A DNA stretch of 46,410 bases from Novosphingobium sp. (GCA_029247785.1 JAQWKP010000373.1:1-46410); one strand, 5' to 3'; positions 9,002 through 17,138 are shown, counted from the first letter of the stretch. The notes: generated by a model from the letters alone, not told the origin. Program-made: numbers and translations.

Positions 9002-9013
9002 TGACACCTGTCA
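9002..9013. promoter_or_regulatory. Inverted repeat TGACA-CC-TGTCA, candidate operator near the tetR start
   Basis: A perfect 5-bp dyad with a two-base centre, 37 bp upstream of the divergent tetR start. Its position suits autoregulation by that TetR protein. It is short, so it could be chance. Confidence 0.4.
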
Positions 9014-9051
9014 CAACGCCCAGAAAACGGCCCATTTGCGGGATGATAGTC

Positions 9052-9071
9052 TTGCACGGCAGGTGGTGCAA
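9052..9071. promoter_or_regulatory. Inverted repeat TTGCAC-N8-GTGCAA, candidate operator upstream of the TauD promoter
   Basis: A perfect 6-bp dyad ending seven bases before the predicted -35 box of the dioxygenase operon. The position fits a regulator site for the divergently encoded TetR protein or for an activator. The 20-bp span is within the range bound by TetR-family dimers. Confidence 0.5.
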
Positions 9072-9077
9072 CAGGTT

Positions 9078-9106
9078 TTGAAACGGATGTGGTGACAATT
9101 TATCAT
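9078..9106 (+). promoter_or_regulatory. Sigma70-type promoter of the TauD-LLM-SDR operon
   Basis: TTGAAA (-35, 9078-9083), a 17-base spacer, and TATCAT (-10, 9101-9106) in an AT-rich stretch. Each box differs from the consensus at one or two positions. Transcription would start near 9113 and leave a leader of about 118 nt before the ATG at 9231. Confidence 0.65.
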
Positions 9107-9230
9107 ATCCCGAATAAATTTCCGAGTGACGGCGGCGCAAACCACTGCTATTGAAACGGTCTGGGTAACAATCAATCCCGGCGACTCGGGCACTGGCCCA
9201 TCATTCGGCAACATGGGAGCGGAGCCGGTC

Positions 9231-10115
9231 ATGCCACTCACATCCATCGAACTGACGCCGCGCATCGGGTCGGAGATCAAGCTTGGCAAAGCCGATCTGC
9301 TCACCGGCCAATATGCTCCTAACATTCGCGCACTACTGGTTGAGCGCGGCGCAATCGTCCTGCGCGGCGCCCATCTCAGCGATCAGGAATTGCGAGACGT
9401 AGCCCGCACGCTGGGCGATCTGCGTCTGGGCGCGGTTAAGCGCGGCGCTGATGGTGCCACGCTGCATGAGGGCGAAGAGGGCGTGCTCAAGGTCAGCCTC
9501 GATGAAAAGGTCAATCCTGACTACGCGCGGTTCCTGTTCGGCAATCATCTTTGGCACATGGACGGCACTTATGAGGAAACACCGCCCTTCGCATCGCTGT
9601 TCATGCCCTACCGGCTCTCGCGCGAGGGCGGCGACACGATGTTCGCCAGCAATTATGCCGCCTATGACGATTTGCCCGATGACGAGAAACACAGGCTGGA
9701 AAACCTGACAGTGGTTCACACCATGGAAGCTGCCCTGTTTCCGGCCAAGCGCAATTGCTCGCTGGAGGAATTTGCCGTGTGGCAAAGCTATCCCAACCGC
9801 TCACATCCGCTGGTGTGGCACCACAAGTCGGGCCGCAAGTCGCTCGTCCTCAGCACCTCGGCAGCCTATGTCGAAGGGATGCACGCAGCGGAAAGTCACG
9901 ATCTGCTGCAGCGGCTGATGGTGCATGCGACGCAGGATAAATACACCTATCGCCACAAGTGGCAGCCCGGCGATCTTGCCATCTGGGACAATACCGGCGT
10001 CATGCACCGCGCCATGCCGTTTGAGGAAAACAGCGTGCGGGAATTTCATCGCTGCACGTTGAACGGCGAAGAAGCAATCACCGGCGCGGACCAGCCAGTG
10101 GCTGAGCCCGTCTGA
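9231..10115 (+). CDS. TauD/TfdA-family Fe(II)/2-oxoglutarate dioxygenase
   Basis: A 294-residue dioxygenase. The iron ligands are visible as His109-x-Asp111 (LWHMDGTY) and His259 (VMHRAMPF). Arg270, eleven residues after His259, is placed to hold 2-oxoglutarate. The ATG at 9231 is chosen because GGAG lies six bases upstream and the protein then begins as family members do; in-frame starts at 9213 and 9126 lack a good ribosome site. The reaction would hydroxylate a substrate, often a sulfonate, ether or alicyclic acid, with release of succinate and CO2. It is first in an operon with the LLM monooxygenase and an SDR. The substrate is unknown. Confidence 0.9.
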   Translation: MPLTSIELTPRIGSEIKLGKADLLTGQYAPNIRALLVERGAIVLRGAHLSDQELRDVARTLGDLRLGAVKRGADGATLHEGEEGVLKVSLDEKVNPDYARFLFGNHLWHMDGTYEETPPFASLFMPYRLSREGGDTMFASNYAAYDDLPDDEKHRLENLTVVHTMEAALFPAKRNCSLEEFAVWQSYPNRSHPLVWHHKSGRKSLVLSTSAAYVEGMHAAESHDLLQRLMVHATQDKYTYRHKWQPGDLAIWDNTGVMHRAMPFEENSVREFHRCTLNGEEAITGADQPVAEPV

Positions 10116-10146
10116 GAGAATTACCAGTGTTGAAAAGGAGCTATTT

Positions 10147-11208
10147 ATGAAGGTCGGAGTACATCTGGGGTATCAGAACCTGCACGGCATGGCCGATCAG
10201 GAGTTTTTCCGTCGGGAAACCCAGATCGCCGTTGAGGCCGAGGCGATGGGCTTCGATTTTGCCGCGATGGTCGAACATCATTTCACCGATTATGCCGCCT
10301 GCCCCGATCCGATCCAGGCGCTGAGCTATGTCGCGGCCAAGACCAAGACTATCAAGCTGATGCCGGCTGCAGTGATCCTGCCGTGGAATGATCCGCTGCG
10401 CGTGGTCGAGAAGATGTCGATGCTCGACAGCTTGAGCGAAGGCCGCGCCGTGCTCGGCATGGGCCGCGGCGCTGCCCGGCGCGAATTCAAATCGTTCAAC
10501 CGCGATCTCGCCGATAGCCGCGAGATTTTCGACGAAGCGGCAGTGATCATTCTCGACGGCCTCAAGACGGGCACGGTCAAGGCTGACACCAAGTGGTTCC
10601 AAATTCCGGAAACGGAAATCCGTCCACGTCCGGAAAACTGGTCGAACGACCGCGCGGTGATGGTGTCGATGTCGCCGTCCTCGGTCGATGTTGCAGCCGA
10701 GATCGGCCTCAAGTGCCTGCGTTTCAGCCAGGGCGACTGGAGCAAGGCAACACCTGAGATCAACGGCTATCGCGAGAACTTCAAGAAAAACCACGGCAAA
10801 ACCGCGCCGCCGTTCATCATCAGCGATTTCATGCTTTGCTTTGAAAGCCGCGAAAAGGTCACCAGCTATACCGACAAATATTTTGCCGAACAGTTCCTGC
10901 AGGTGGCGACGCATTACGAGTTCATGAGCCCGCATTTCAAGGATCTGCCCTCCTATGCAACCTACGCCTATATGGGTGATGCGGCGGCGGCAGCCGGGGG
11001 GCCGGACAAGGCCTATAAGGATTATGTCGGCGGCAATCTAATCGGCACGCCCGATGAGCTCTACGAGAAGCACCTGATCCGCAAGGAAATGGTTGGCGAC
11101 TATGAGATCATCGCCAATTTCAGCTATGGCGGCATGCCCTATGAGGATGTCTATGAGCAGATGAAGCTATTCGCTGACAAGATCATGCCCAGGCTCAAGG
11201 CCGAATAG
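10147..11208 (+). CDS. LLM-class (luciferase-like) flavin-dependent monooxygenase
   Basis: A 353-residue bacterial-luciferase-superfamily protein. It shows the typical EHHF motif (residues 43-46), the SLSEGRAVLGMGRG segment (97-110) and an (alpha/beta)8 pattern. These enzymes use reduced FMN from a separate reductase; some are type II Baeyer-Villiger monooxygenases (diketocamphane monooxygenases), others open heterocycles or desulfonate. A strong AAGGAG stands seven bases before the ATG. It sits 31 bp after the TauD gene. No flavin reductase gene is seen in the window. A Baeyer-Villiger role is an inference from the nearby P450s and alcohol dehydrogenases. Confidence 0.9.
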   Translation: MKVGVHLGYQNLHGMADQEFFRRETQIAVEAEAMGFDFAAMVEHHFTDYAACPDPIQALSYVAAKTKTIKLMPAAVILPWNDPLRVVEKMSMLDSLSEGRAVLGMGRGAARREFKSFNRDLADSREIFDEAAVIILDGLKTGTVKADTKWFQIPETEIRPRPENWSNDRAVMVSMSPSSVDVAAEIGLKCLRFSQGDWSKATPEINGYRENFKKNHGKTAPPFIISDFMLCFESREKVTSYTDKYFAEQFLQVATHYEFMSPHFKDLPSYATYAYMGDAAAAAGGPDKAYKDYVGGNLIGTPDELYEKHLIRKEMVGDYEIIANFSYGGMPYEDVYEQMKLFADKIMPRLKAE

Positions 11209-11248
11209 TCAGCGATGGCGTGACGCCAGGTTACACGGAGAATATTGC

Positions 11249-12139
11249 ATGACAGATATCAAGGGCAGGACTGCGGTCGTCACCGGCGGCGGCAGCGGCA
11301 TTGGCGAGGGGCTGGCCAAGGAGTTGGCGCGGCAAGGCGCATCGGTCGCCATCGCTGACATCATCCTGGAGAACGCCGAGAAGGTTGCCAGCGAAATCAA
11401 CGCAGCGGGCGGCAAGGCAATCGGGGTGCATTGCGATGTCTGTGAGCGCAGCTCGATTGCCGAAATGAAGAGCAAGGTGAATGAGGCGCTCGGCCCGGTG
11501 ACATTGCTGTTCGCCAATGCCGGGGCGACGAGCTTCGACGCACTGATGGACATGTCGGACGACGACGTCGACTGGATCCTACAGGTCAATCTGCACGGGG
11601 TGATGAATACCACCCGCGCTTTCCTGCCGGACATGATGGCGGCAGGCGGAGGTCATGTCTGCGCCACCGCATCAATGGCAGGGCTGCTGCCTGGCTGGAT
11701 ACCGGTCCATGTGCCGTATTCCGCAGCAAAAATGGGCATCATCGGGTTGATGATGAACCTCGCGATCGAGATGGAGGAACATGGCGTCCATACCACCTCC
11801 TACTGCCCGGGCGGCGTGGCCACCGGGATGAAGGTCAACAATGCCCGATATCGTCCAGACCGCTTCGGCGGACCCGGCGAAGGCGAAGTGCATGTCGGCG
11901 AAGATTCCGCCGCTGTCGCTGGCAGCCAAGCCTTCTTCCGGCCCGAGGCAATCGCGCCGATGGTGCTGGATGCGGTGACGAACAACCGTGCCTTCGTGTT
12001 CGATCACCCCGAACAGCGGGTCCATTTCCGCGAGACCTATGCGAAGATAGTCGAGGCCTGTTACAACGCTTCCGACAACTGGCAGGACCAGCACGGAAGG
12101 CCGGAAGCCAATCCGCAGGGGGCAATGCTGGTCAAGTGA
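11249..12139 (+). CDS. Short-chain dehydrogenase/reductase (classical SDR)
   Basis: A 296-residue NAD(P)-dependent SDR with the cofactor motif TGGGSGIG (12-19), NAG (90-92), catalytic Ser142 and the YSAAK active site (Tyr157, Lys161). It is about 40 residues longer than the usual 250, with a C-terminal extension after the core. Asp37 (IADI) at the end of beta2 suggests NAD+ preference. It follows the LLM monooxygenase by 40 bp in the same operon and likely oxidises an alcohol made by one of the oxygenases. The exact substrate is unknown. Confidence 0.9.
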   Translation: MTDIKGRTAVVTGGGSGIGEGLAKELARQGASVAIADIILENAEKVASEINAAGGKAIGVHCDVCERSSIAEMKSKVNEALGPVTLLFANAGATSFDALMDMSDDDVDWILQVNLHGVMNTTRAFLPDMMAAGGGHVCATASMAGLLPGWIPVHVPYSAAKMGIIGLMMNLAIEMEEHGVHTTSYCPGGVATGMKVNNARYRPDRFGGPGEGEVHVGEDSAAVAGSQAFFRPEAIAPMVLDAVTNNRAFVFDHPEQRVHFRETYAKIVEACYNASDNWQDQHGRPEANPQGAMLVK

Positions 12140-12159
12140 AGGGCGGAGTGGTTGGCCCT
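12140..12159. terminator. Weak hairpin between convergent genes
   Basis: AGGGC at 12140-12144 pairs with GCCCT at 12155-12159 around a 10-base loop in the 25-bp gap between the SDR and the CMD-family gene. There is no T-run, so termination is only suggested by position. Confidence 0.25.
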
Positions 12160-12164
12160 GGTAG

Positions 12165-12731
12165 TTATCCGTAGTCGCGCAGGCTCTGGATGCGTTCGTA
12201 ATCCTCGCTTTCGCCTTCCAATGGCATGCCGAAGCTCTTGGTAAGCATCGCCATGGTCGCATAGAGGCCGGCGAGGAACACGACTTCCATCTTCTGCTCG
12301 TCTGAATAGCGCTCGCCCAGCGCGGCCCATGTCTCATTGCTGACTTTCTGGTCGCGCAGCAGCTCCTGGGTGGCGCGGATCAGAACTCGATCAAAATCCG
12401 AAAGGCACACGCCTTCGCCGGCCAGCGCCGCATCGATTTCGGCGTCCGACATGCCGGTATTGGTCGCCGCGATGGTCCGGTGGTGATGCGTTTCATAGGT
12501 CTCATCGCACAGGCCCAGCATGCACAGGACAACAATCTCCCGGTCGCGCGGCGGGATTTTGCCCTCGGCGATCAATGCCTTGATATGCGGAACGAAATTT
12601 CGATAGGCACCAGGGTGGTGGACGACGACCCGCGAGAACACGAGATGAGTCCAGTCCCCGACGAGCTCGGCCTGTTCGGGCGTGAATTGCTCGGGTGCCA
12701 GCGGCGTAATGCGGACCTCATGTTCGGACAT
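12165..12731 (-). CDS. Carboxymuconolactone decarboxylase/AhpD-like protein
   Basis: A 188-residue all-helical protein of the CMD/AhpD superfamily. It has the core helix pattern PPRDREIVVLCMLGLCDETYE-like at residues about 60-81, with His residues following (ETHHH), and the later helix LATMAMLT-like segment near 155. Members are either decarboxylases or peroxidase-type proteins with a CxxC pair; here the two Cys are spaced CMLGLC, not CxxC. It lies opposite to the catabolic operons, downstream of algH by 42 bp, with AGGGG before its ATG. It may still serve the pathway, since a second CMD protein is encoded at 23.8 kb. Confidence 0.8.
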   Translation of the reverse strand: MSEHEVRITPLAPEQFTPEQAELVGDWTHLVFSRVVVHHPGAYRNFVPHIKALIAEGKIPPRDREIVVLCMLGLCDETYETHHHRTIAATNTGMSDAEIDAALAGEGVCLSDFDRVLIRATQELLRDQKVSNETWAALGERYSDEQKMEVVFLAGLYATMAMLTKSFGMPLEGESEDYERIQSLRDYG

Positions 12732-12745
12732 CTATTTCCCCTCGA

Positions 12746-12778
12746 TTTCAGGCCCCGGTTTCAGGCCCCGGTTTCAGG
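12746..12778. repeat. 13-bp tandem repeat (2.5 copies) spanning the algH stop codon
   Basis: The unit TTTCAGGCCCCGG occurs at 12746-12758 and 12759-12771, and its first seven bases again at 12772-12778. The last partial copy contains the algH stop codon (complement of TCA, 12774-12776). It fills the gap between algH and the CMD gene. It looks like slippage or a small rearrangement scar. Confidence 0.7.
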
Positions 12779-13334
12779 CACGGCCCGTGGTGTGCGCCAG
12801 TAGCGCCGGATCAATTCCCTCGGCTCGCCAGGTCGACGCCCAGCGCGCATCCGCCGCTGTCTCGAACAGAATCTCGGGCTGTCCTTCAGCGGCGTGCCAG
12901 CCATGTTGGCGCATCTCGCCCTCAAGCTGGCCCGCCCCCCATCCAGCATAGCCCAGCGCGATCAGCCATTTTCTTGGCCCACGCCCTTCGGCAATCGCGC
13001 GCAAGATGTCGATCGAGGCGGACAAAGCGCAGAGCGGCTGGACTTCGATCGTATCGGCCCCGCCCCAGTCTCTCGAATGTAGCACAAAGCCCCGGCCCGG
13101 CTCGACCGGACCGCCATGATGCACTTCGCAATCAGGCGCGTCGCCCGGCTCTATGCCAACCTCGTCGAGCAATTCGCGAAACCGCACGCCATCATGGACA
13201 TGGCCGATCCCAACGCCCAGCGCCCCGTTTTCGTCATGGACGCACATGACATTGACCGATCGTTCGAAACGCGGATCGAACATGCCCGGCATCGCCAGCA
13301 GCAAGCGGCCCGAAAGATATTGCGCCGTGGTCAT
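12774..13334 (-). CDS. YqgE/AlgH family protein
   Basis: A 186-residue UPF0301 protein. The start MTTAQYLSGRLLLAMPGM and the following FERSVNVMCVHDENGALGVGI are characteristic of AlgH/YqgE, as is the end-of-domain GYAGWGAGQLEGE (about residues 127-139). The ATG at 13334 is chosen because family members begin just before this LxG..LxAMPGM segment. The function is poorly known (linked to alginate regulation in Pseudomonas). This is a conserved housekeeping-type gene, so its place between two catabolic operons may mark the original chromosomal backbone. It is divergent from the first P450, 103 bp away. Confidence 0.92.
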   Translation of the reverse strand: MTTAQYLSGRLLLAMPGMFDPRFERSVNVMCVHDENGALGVGIGHVHDGVRFRELLDEVGIEPGDAPDCEVHHGGPVEPGRGFVLHSRDWGGADTIEVQPLCALSASIDILRAIAEGRGPRKWLIALGYAGWGAGQLEGEMRQHGWHAAEGQPEILFETAADARWASTWRAEGIDPALLAHTTGRA

Positions 13335-13437
13335 CGGCGCGAGTTTACGGGAATAATGCTGGTCGGCAAGGTGACGCCCCAAACACCATGTGGATCAGCA
13401 GGGGACTCGGCGCTATCGTTGCGGGCGGGAGATTGCC

Positions 13438-14670
13438 ATGAGTGACGTAGACTTGGGCCTGATGGCCACAACCGGCAAGGCGAAAAGGCCAGACCATGTC
13501 GATCCGGCGCTGGTTGTCGATTTTGATTATCTCAGGCCCGATGGAATCGAGGGCGGCGATGTGTTCAGCGCCTTCGGACGGCTGCACGACGCGCCCGACA
13601 TCTGCTGGAGCCCGCATCATGGCGGTCACTGGATCTTTTCGCGCGGCGAGGACATCCAATGGGCGCAGGAAAGTCACGAGCTGTTCTCCAACGCCGAAAA
13701 GAGCGTTCCCAAGGGCAGCTTCCCCTCGATGCCGCCGATTACCGAAAATCCGCCCGACCACACCCGCTACCGCGCCGTGCTCAATCCCTATTTCGCCAAG
13801 AACAATGTGGTCGCAAAATACGAGCCGAAATCGCGCGCGATCGTAACCTCGCTGATCGAGGAGATCAGGCCGAAGGGCGCTTGCGAATTCGTCAGCGAGT
13901 TCGCCGTCATCGCCCCGCTGAAGATCTTTTGGGACTTTGTTGACCTGCCCTATGACCGGCGCGAGGATTTCCTGCGCTGGGGCAAGATGTTCATGGCCAA
14001 TGCCTCATCAGAGGACCGGATCGCCGCGAACCAGGAGATGTGCGCCTATCTTGAGCAGCTGCTCGACGAGCGGCTCGATGCGCCGGGTGACGATGTCTTC
14101 ACCGGAATCTCGCAATGGCGCACAAACAAACGCTTTCGCCACATGGATGAGCTGGTCGGCATGGCTCAGCTGGTGTTCCTCGGCGGTCAGGACACGGTTG
14201 CCTCGATGATGGGTTTTTCAATGTTGCAGCTGGCCCAGCGGGTCGATCTGCAGCAACGCCTGAAGGATGATCCCGATATCATTTCCGCAGCGGTCGAAGA
14301 GCTGCTGCGCCGCAACGGCTTGTCCAATACCGGGAGGCTGCTGCGACAGGACATAACCCGCAAAGGCGCGACGATGAAAGAAGGCGACATGGTGATGGTG
14401 ATGAACAGCCTCTCCAGCATCGACGACAGGCTCTATAACGATCCCTTCAAACTCGATTTCGATCGCGGGTCGGTCCACCACAACTCGATGGGCAATGGCC
14501 CGCACAAATGCGTCGGGCAGCACCTCGCACGGCTCGAAATGCGAGTCCTGCTGGAAGAATGGGCGCAGCGCATGCCAATCGTGCGGCTCGATCCCGACAA
14601 GCCCGCCCCAACCTCGCGCGCCGGTTCGGTAATCGGGATGAATCACCTGCACCTTGTCTGGGACAAGTGA
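13438..14670 (+). CDS. Cytochrome P450, CYP101-like (tandem copy 1)
   Basis: A 410-residue soluble P450. It shows GGHWIFSRGED (62-72), the I-helix oxygen-activation motif GGQDT (249-253), EELLR with the ExxR pair Glu288/Arg291, and the haem loop GNGPHKCVGQHLA with Cys358. From memory of P450cam, it shares the N-terminal LVVDFDY, the EELLRR segment and matching lengths, so it belongs near CYP101. The Tyr96 that positions camphor has no equivalent here (SFPSMPPITENPP region). It needs electrons from a ferredoxin and reductase that are not in the window. GGGAG before ATG 13438 supports this start. It begins a 13-gene same-strand run and is followed 65 bp later by its paralogue. Confidence 0.95.
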   Translation: MSDVDLGLMATTGKAKRPDHVDPALVVDFDYLRPDGIEGGDVFSAFGRLHDAPDICWSPHHGGHWIFSRGEDIQWAQESHELFSNAEKSVPKGSFPSMPPITENPPDHTRYRAVLNPYFAKNNVVAKYEPKSRAIVTSLIEEIRPKGACEFVSEFAVIAPLKIFWDFVDLPYDRREDFLRWGKMFMANASSEDRIAANQEMCAYLEQLLDERLDAPGDDVFTGISQWRTNKRFRHMDELVGMAQLVFLGGQDTVASMMGFSMLQLAQRVDLQQRLKDDPDIISAAVEELLRRNGLSNTGRLLRQDITRKGATMKEGDMVMVMNSLSSIDDRLYNDPFKLDFDRGSVHHNSMGNGPHKCVGQHLARLEMRVLLEEWAQRMPIVRLDPDKPAPTSRAGSVIGMNHLHLVWDK

Positions 14671-14735
14671 ATGATGACCGGGGACATCGGTCTGTGTAAC
14701 CTGCCCGGAACGATTTCCAACCCGCGAGAATGCCC

Positions 14736-15965
14736 ATGAATGATGTTTCGCTCAGCTCGACACCGGTCGGGACCGCGCCGGTCCCCGATCACGTCGATCC
14801 CGCGCTGGTGGTGGATTTCGACTACCGCGAGCCCGCAGGCATGGAAGACGGCGACGTCTATGCCGCTTACTCCCGGCTTCACGAAGGGCCCGACATTCCC
14901 TGGACCATCCGCAATGGCGGGCACTGGATCGCCACGCGCGCCGAGGACATCAAATGGGTGCAGGAGAGCCACGAGCTTTTCTCGAACAAGGAAAAGAGCG
15001 TTCCGGCCGGCCAGATGCCGCCGATGCCGCCGATCACATTCGACCCGCCCGACCATTCGCGTTACCGCGCGGTGCTCAATCCCTATTTTGCCAAGGGCCG
15101 GATCGAGCGCGATTATGCGGAAAAATCGCGTGCAATTATCGCCGGCCTGATCGAGGGATTGAAGCCGAAGCGCGAGTGCGAGTTCATTAGCGAATTCTCG
15201 GTCATAGCCCCGCTGATGATTTTCTGGGACCTCGTCAACCTACCCTATGACGAGCGCGACCAGTTCCTGACATGGGGCCAGCACGCCGCTGGTTACGGCA
15301 CCGACGAGCAGCGGATCGCGGCATTCAAGGCGGTGCAGGATTATCTCGGCAAGCTGCTCGACCGGAGGCTTGATGAGCCAGGCGACGATGTCTTCACCGG
15401 CATCTCGCAATGGCGCAACAATCCGCGCTACCAGGACCGTTGGGAAATCGTCGGCATGGCCGAACTGGTGTTTTTCGGCGGGCAGGACACGGTCGCCTCT
15501 CAGATGGGTTTCGCCATGTTGCGGCTCGCTGAAAGGCCCGAGCTGCAGCAGCGACTGAAAGACGATCCCGACATCATTCCCGCAGCGGTGGAGGAATTGC
15601 TACGCCGCCATGCTTTGTCCTGCACCGGGAGACTGGTCAGGCAGGATGTAACCCGCAAGGGCGCGAGCATGAAGGCGGGCGATTTGATCATGACGATGAA
15701 CCCGCTATCGGGCATCGACCCCAAGGAATATCCCGATCCCTTCACGGTCGATTTTGACCGTGTCTCGGCGGGCCATAATTCGCTCGGCAATGGCCCGCAC
15801 AAATGCGTCGGCCAGCATCTTGGGCGGATGGAATTGCGGGTGATGCTGGAAGAATGGTCGCGCGGCATGCCGATCGTGCGCATCGATCCCGACAAGCCTG
15901 CGCCTTCCTCGCATCCCGGTCCCGTGATCGGTATGGACCAGCTTCACCTCACCTGGGACACCTGA
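14736..15965 (+). CDS. Cytochrome P450, CYP101-like (tandem copy 2)
   Basis: A 409-residue paralogue of the preceding P450, with well over half of positions equal by eye. Key residues fall on the P450cam numbering: Asp251-Thr252 in GGQDT, Glu287/Arg290 in EELLR, and haem Cys357 in GPHKCVGQ. An Arg at 111 (RYRAVLNP) corresponds to P450cam Arg112, important for the ferredoxin contact. As in copy 1, the camphor-binding Tyr96 is missing (PPMPPITFDPP). ATG 14736 is preferred to 14730 because GAGA is better spaced. The likely job is regioselective hydroxylation of an alicyclic or terpenoid-like substrate, with copies 1 and 2 probably acting at different positions or steps. Confidence 0.95.
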   Translation: MNDVSLSSTPVGTAPVPDHVDPALVVDFDYREPAGMEDGDVYAAYSRLHEGPDIPWTIRNGGHWIATRAEDIKWVQESHELFSNKEKSVPAGQMPPMPPITFDPPDHSRYRAVLNPYFAKGRIERDYAEKSRAIIAGLIEGLKPKRECEFISEFSVIAPLMIFWDLVNLPYDERDQFLTWGQHAAGYGTDEQRIAAFKAVQDYLGKLLDRRLDEPGDDVFTGISQWRNNPRYQDRWEIVGMAELVFFGGQDTVASQMGFAMLRLAERPELQQRLKDDPDIIPAAVEELLRRHALSCTGRLVRQDVTRKGASMKAGDLIMTMNPLSGIDPKEYPDPFTVDFDRVSAGHNSLGNGPHKCVGQHLGRMELRVMLEEWSRGMPIVRIDPDKPAPSSHPGPVIGMDQLHLTWDT

Positions 15966-15979
15966 AAGAAACTCCGCAA

Positions 15980-16675
15980 ATGAGCCTGCTTTTCGAACTA
16001 CCCGACCGGCCCACGCTGCCGGTCACCGGATCGAGCGACCGCTTTCCGGTCCACCGCATATTCTGCGTCGGCCAGAACTATGAGGCTCATTCGCGTGAAA
16101 TGGGTGTGACCACTGACCGCAACGCGCCGATCTTCTTCGCCAAGACGCCTTCTGCGGTGTGTCCTTCAGGAGAGACGATTCCCTACCCGCCGGGTACCGA
16201 AAATTGCCATTACGAAATGGAATTTGTCGTCGCGATCGGTGGGCATGGTTTCCGTGTCGCCCCTGGAGATGCACAAGGTATGGTGCTGGGATATGCCTGC
16301 GGGCTCGACATGACCCGGCGCGACCTGCAGCACGCCGCCAAGGACAAGGGCCGTCCCTGGGACACCGCCAAGGATTTCGAAAATGCCGCCGTGCTCGCGG
16401 CGATAACCCCAGCGGACACCTTTGGCGCTGTCGCGAACCAACGTATCGCGCTGAGCCAGAATGACGAGCCGCGACAGGATGCGCGTCTCTCGGAAATGGT
16501 CTGGAGCGTTCCCGAACTGCTCGCCAGCCTTTCGACTCTATATCACCTGCAACCCGGCGACCTGCTGTTCACCGGAACGCCAGCCGGGGTCGGTCCGGTC
16601 GCGCCGGGAGACCACATCACCGGAACGATCGACGGCCTGGAACCGATCTCGCTGCAAATCGGGGACGCGGAATGA
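15980..16675 (+). CDS. Fumarylacetoacetate hydrolase (FAH)-family hydrolase
   Basis: A 231-residue enzyme of the short FAH group, similar in size to fumarylpyruvate hydrolase. The start of the fold is seen in FPVHRIFCVGQNYEAHSREMG (22-42), then IFFAKTPSAV. The metal ligands are Glu79 and Glu81 (HYEMEFVV) and Asp110 (CGLDMTRRDLQ), and the end motif is LLFTGTPAGVGPV (195-207). It would cut a C-C bond of a beta-diketone or oxo-acid, or do a related hydration or decarboxylation. It starts 14 bp after P450 copy 2 and overlaps the next gene by 4 bp. No ring-cleaving dioxygenase is nearby, so a diketone from alicyclic breakdown is a reasonable but unproven substrate. Confidence 0.9.
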   Translation: MSLLFELPDRPTLPVTGSSDRFPVHRIFCVGQNYEAHSREMGVTTDRNAPIFFAKTPSAVCPSGETIPYPPGTENCHYEMEFVVAIGGHGFRVAPGDAQGMVLGYACGLDMTRRDLQHAAKDKGRPWDTAKDFENAAVLAAITPADTFGAVANQRIALSQNDEPRQDARLSEMVWSVPELLASLSTLYHLQPGDLLFTGTPAGVGPVAPGDHITGTIDGLEPISLQIGDAE

Positions 16676-17127
16676 CAAATGCCGCGCTCGGCCCCTGCAT
16701 GATGCGTTTTACCATCGATGTTGGAGAGCCCGTCAGCGTCGGCAAAGTGGCAGGGCAAGAGCGGCGGTGCATCCCTCTGCTCGGCGGAAGCGTCGAAGGC
16801 CAATATTCGGGCAAGGTCCTGCCGGGTGGCACCGATTGGCAAGTGATAGGCCCTGACGGCATGCTCGAAATTTCCGCGCGCTATGTTCTCGAACTTGATG
16901 GTGCCCGCGTCGAAGTGCGCTCCGATGGCCTGCGCAGTGGCTCTCCCGAAGTGCTCCAACGATTGGCCAGAGGCGAGCCAGTTGAGGCAAGCGAGTATTA
17001 CTTCCGCACGGCGATGCGGTTCTACACCGCCAGCCCGGAGCTCGATGGGCTGAACCACATGTTGGCAATTGCCATGGGCGAGCGCCGGGCGGCACAAGTC
17101 CTGCTCGCGGTCCATCCGGTCCTCTAG
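16672..17127 (+). CDS. DUF3237 family protein
   Basis: A 151-residue protein of the DUF3237 (UPF0311) family, recognised by GGSVEGQYSGKVLPGGTDWQ (40-59), an internal region ISARYVLELDG, and the end region EYYFRTAMRFYTASPELDGLNHMLAIAMG. It has no signal peptide or membrane segment and is expected to form a small beta-barrel. Its function is unknown, but it recurs in catabolic operons, which suggests binding or conversion of a pathway intermediate. Its ATG overlaps the FAH stop (ATGA), so synthesis is coupled to the hydrolase. The next gene follows after 11 bp. Confidence 0.85.
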   Translation: MTNAALGPCMMRFTIDVGEPVSVGKVAGQERRCIPLLGGSVEGQYSGKVLPGGTDWQVIGPDGMLEISARYVLELDGARVEVRSDGLRSGSPEVLQRLARGEPVEASEYYFRTAMRFYTASPELDGLNHMLAIAMGERRAAQVLLAVHPVL

Positions 17128-17138
17128 GCGCGACCCGG

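Noticed and set aside
9126..9230. Longer N-terminus for the TauD dioxygenase
   Set aside because: The extra residues lack family similarity and a ribosome site; GGAG is correctly placed for ATG 9231.
15803..15979. Upstream extension of the FAH gene into P450 copy 2
   Set aside because: The extension would overlap the P450 haem-loop region by over 160 bp and does not resemble the FAH N-terminus; ATG 15980 fits the family.
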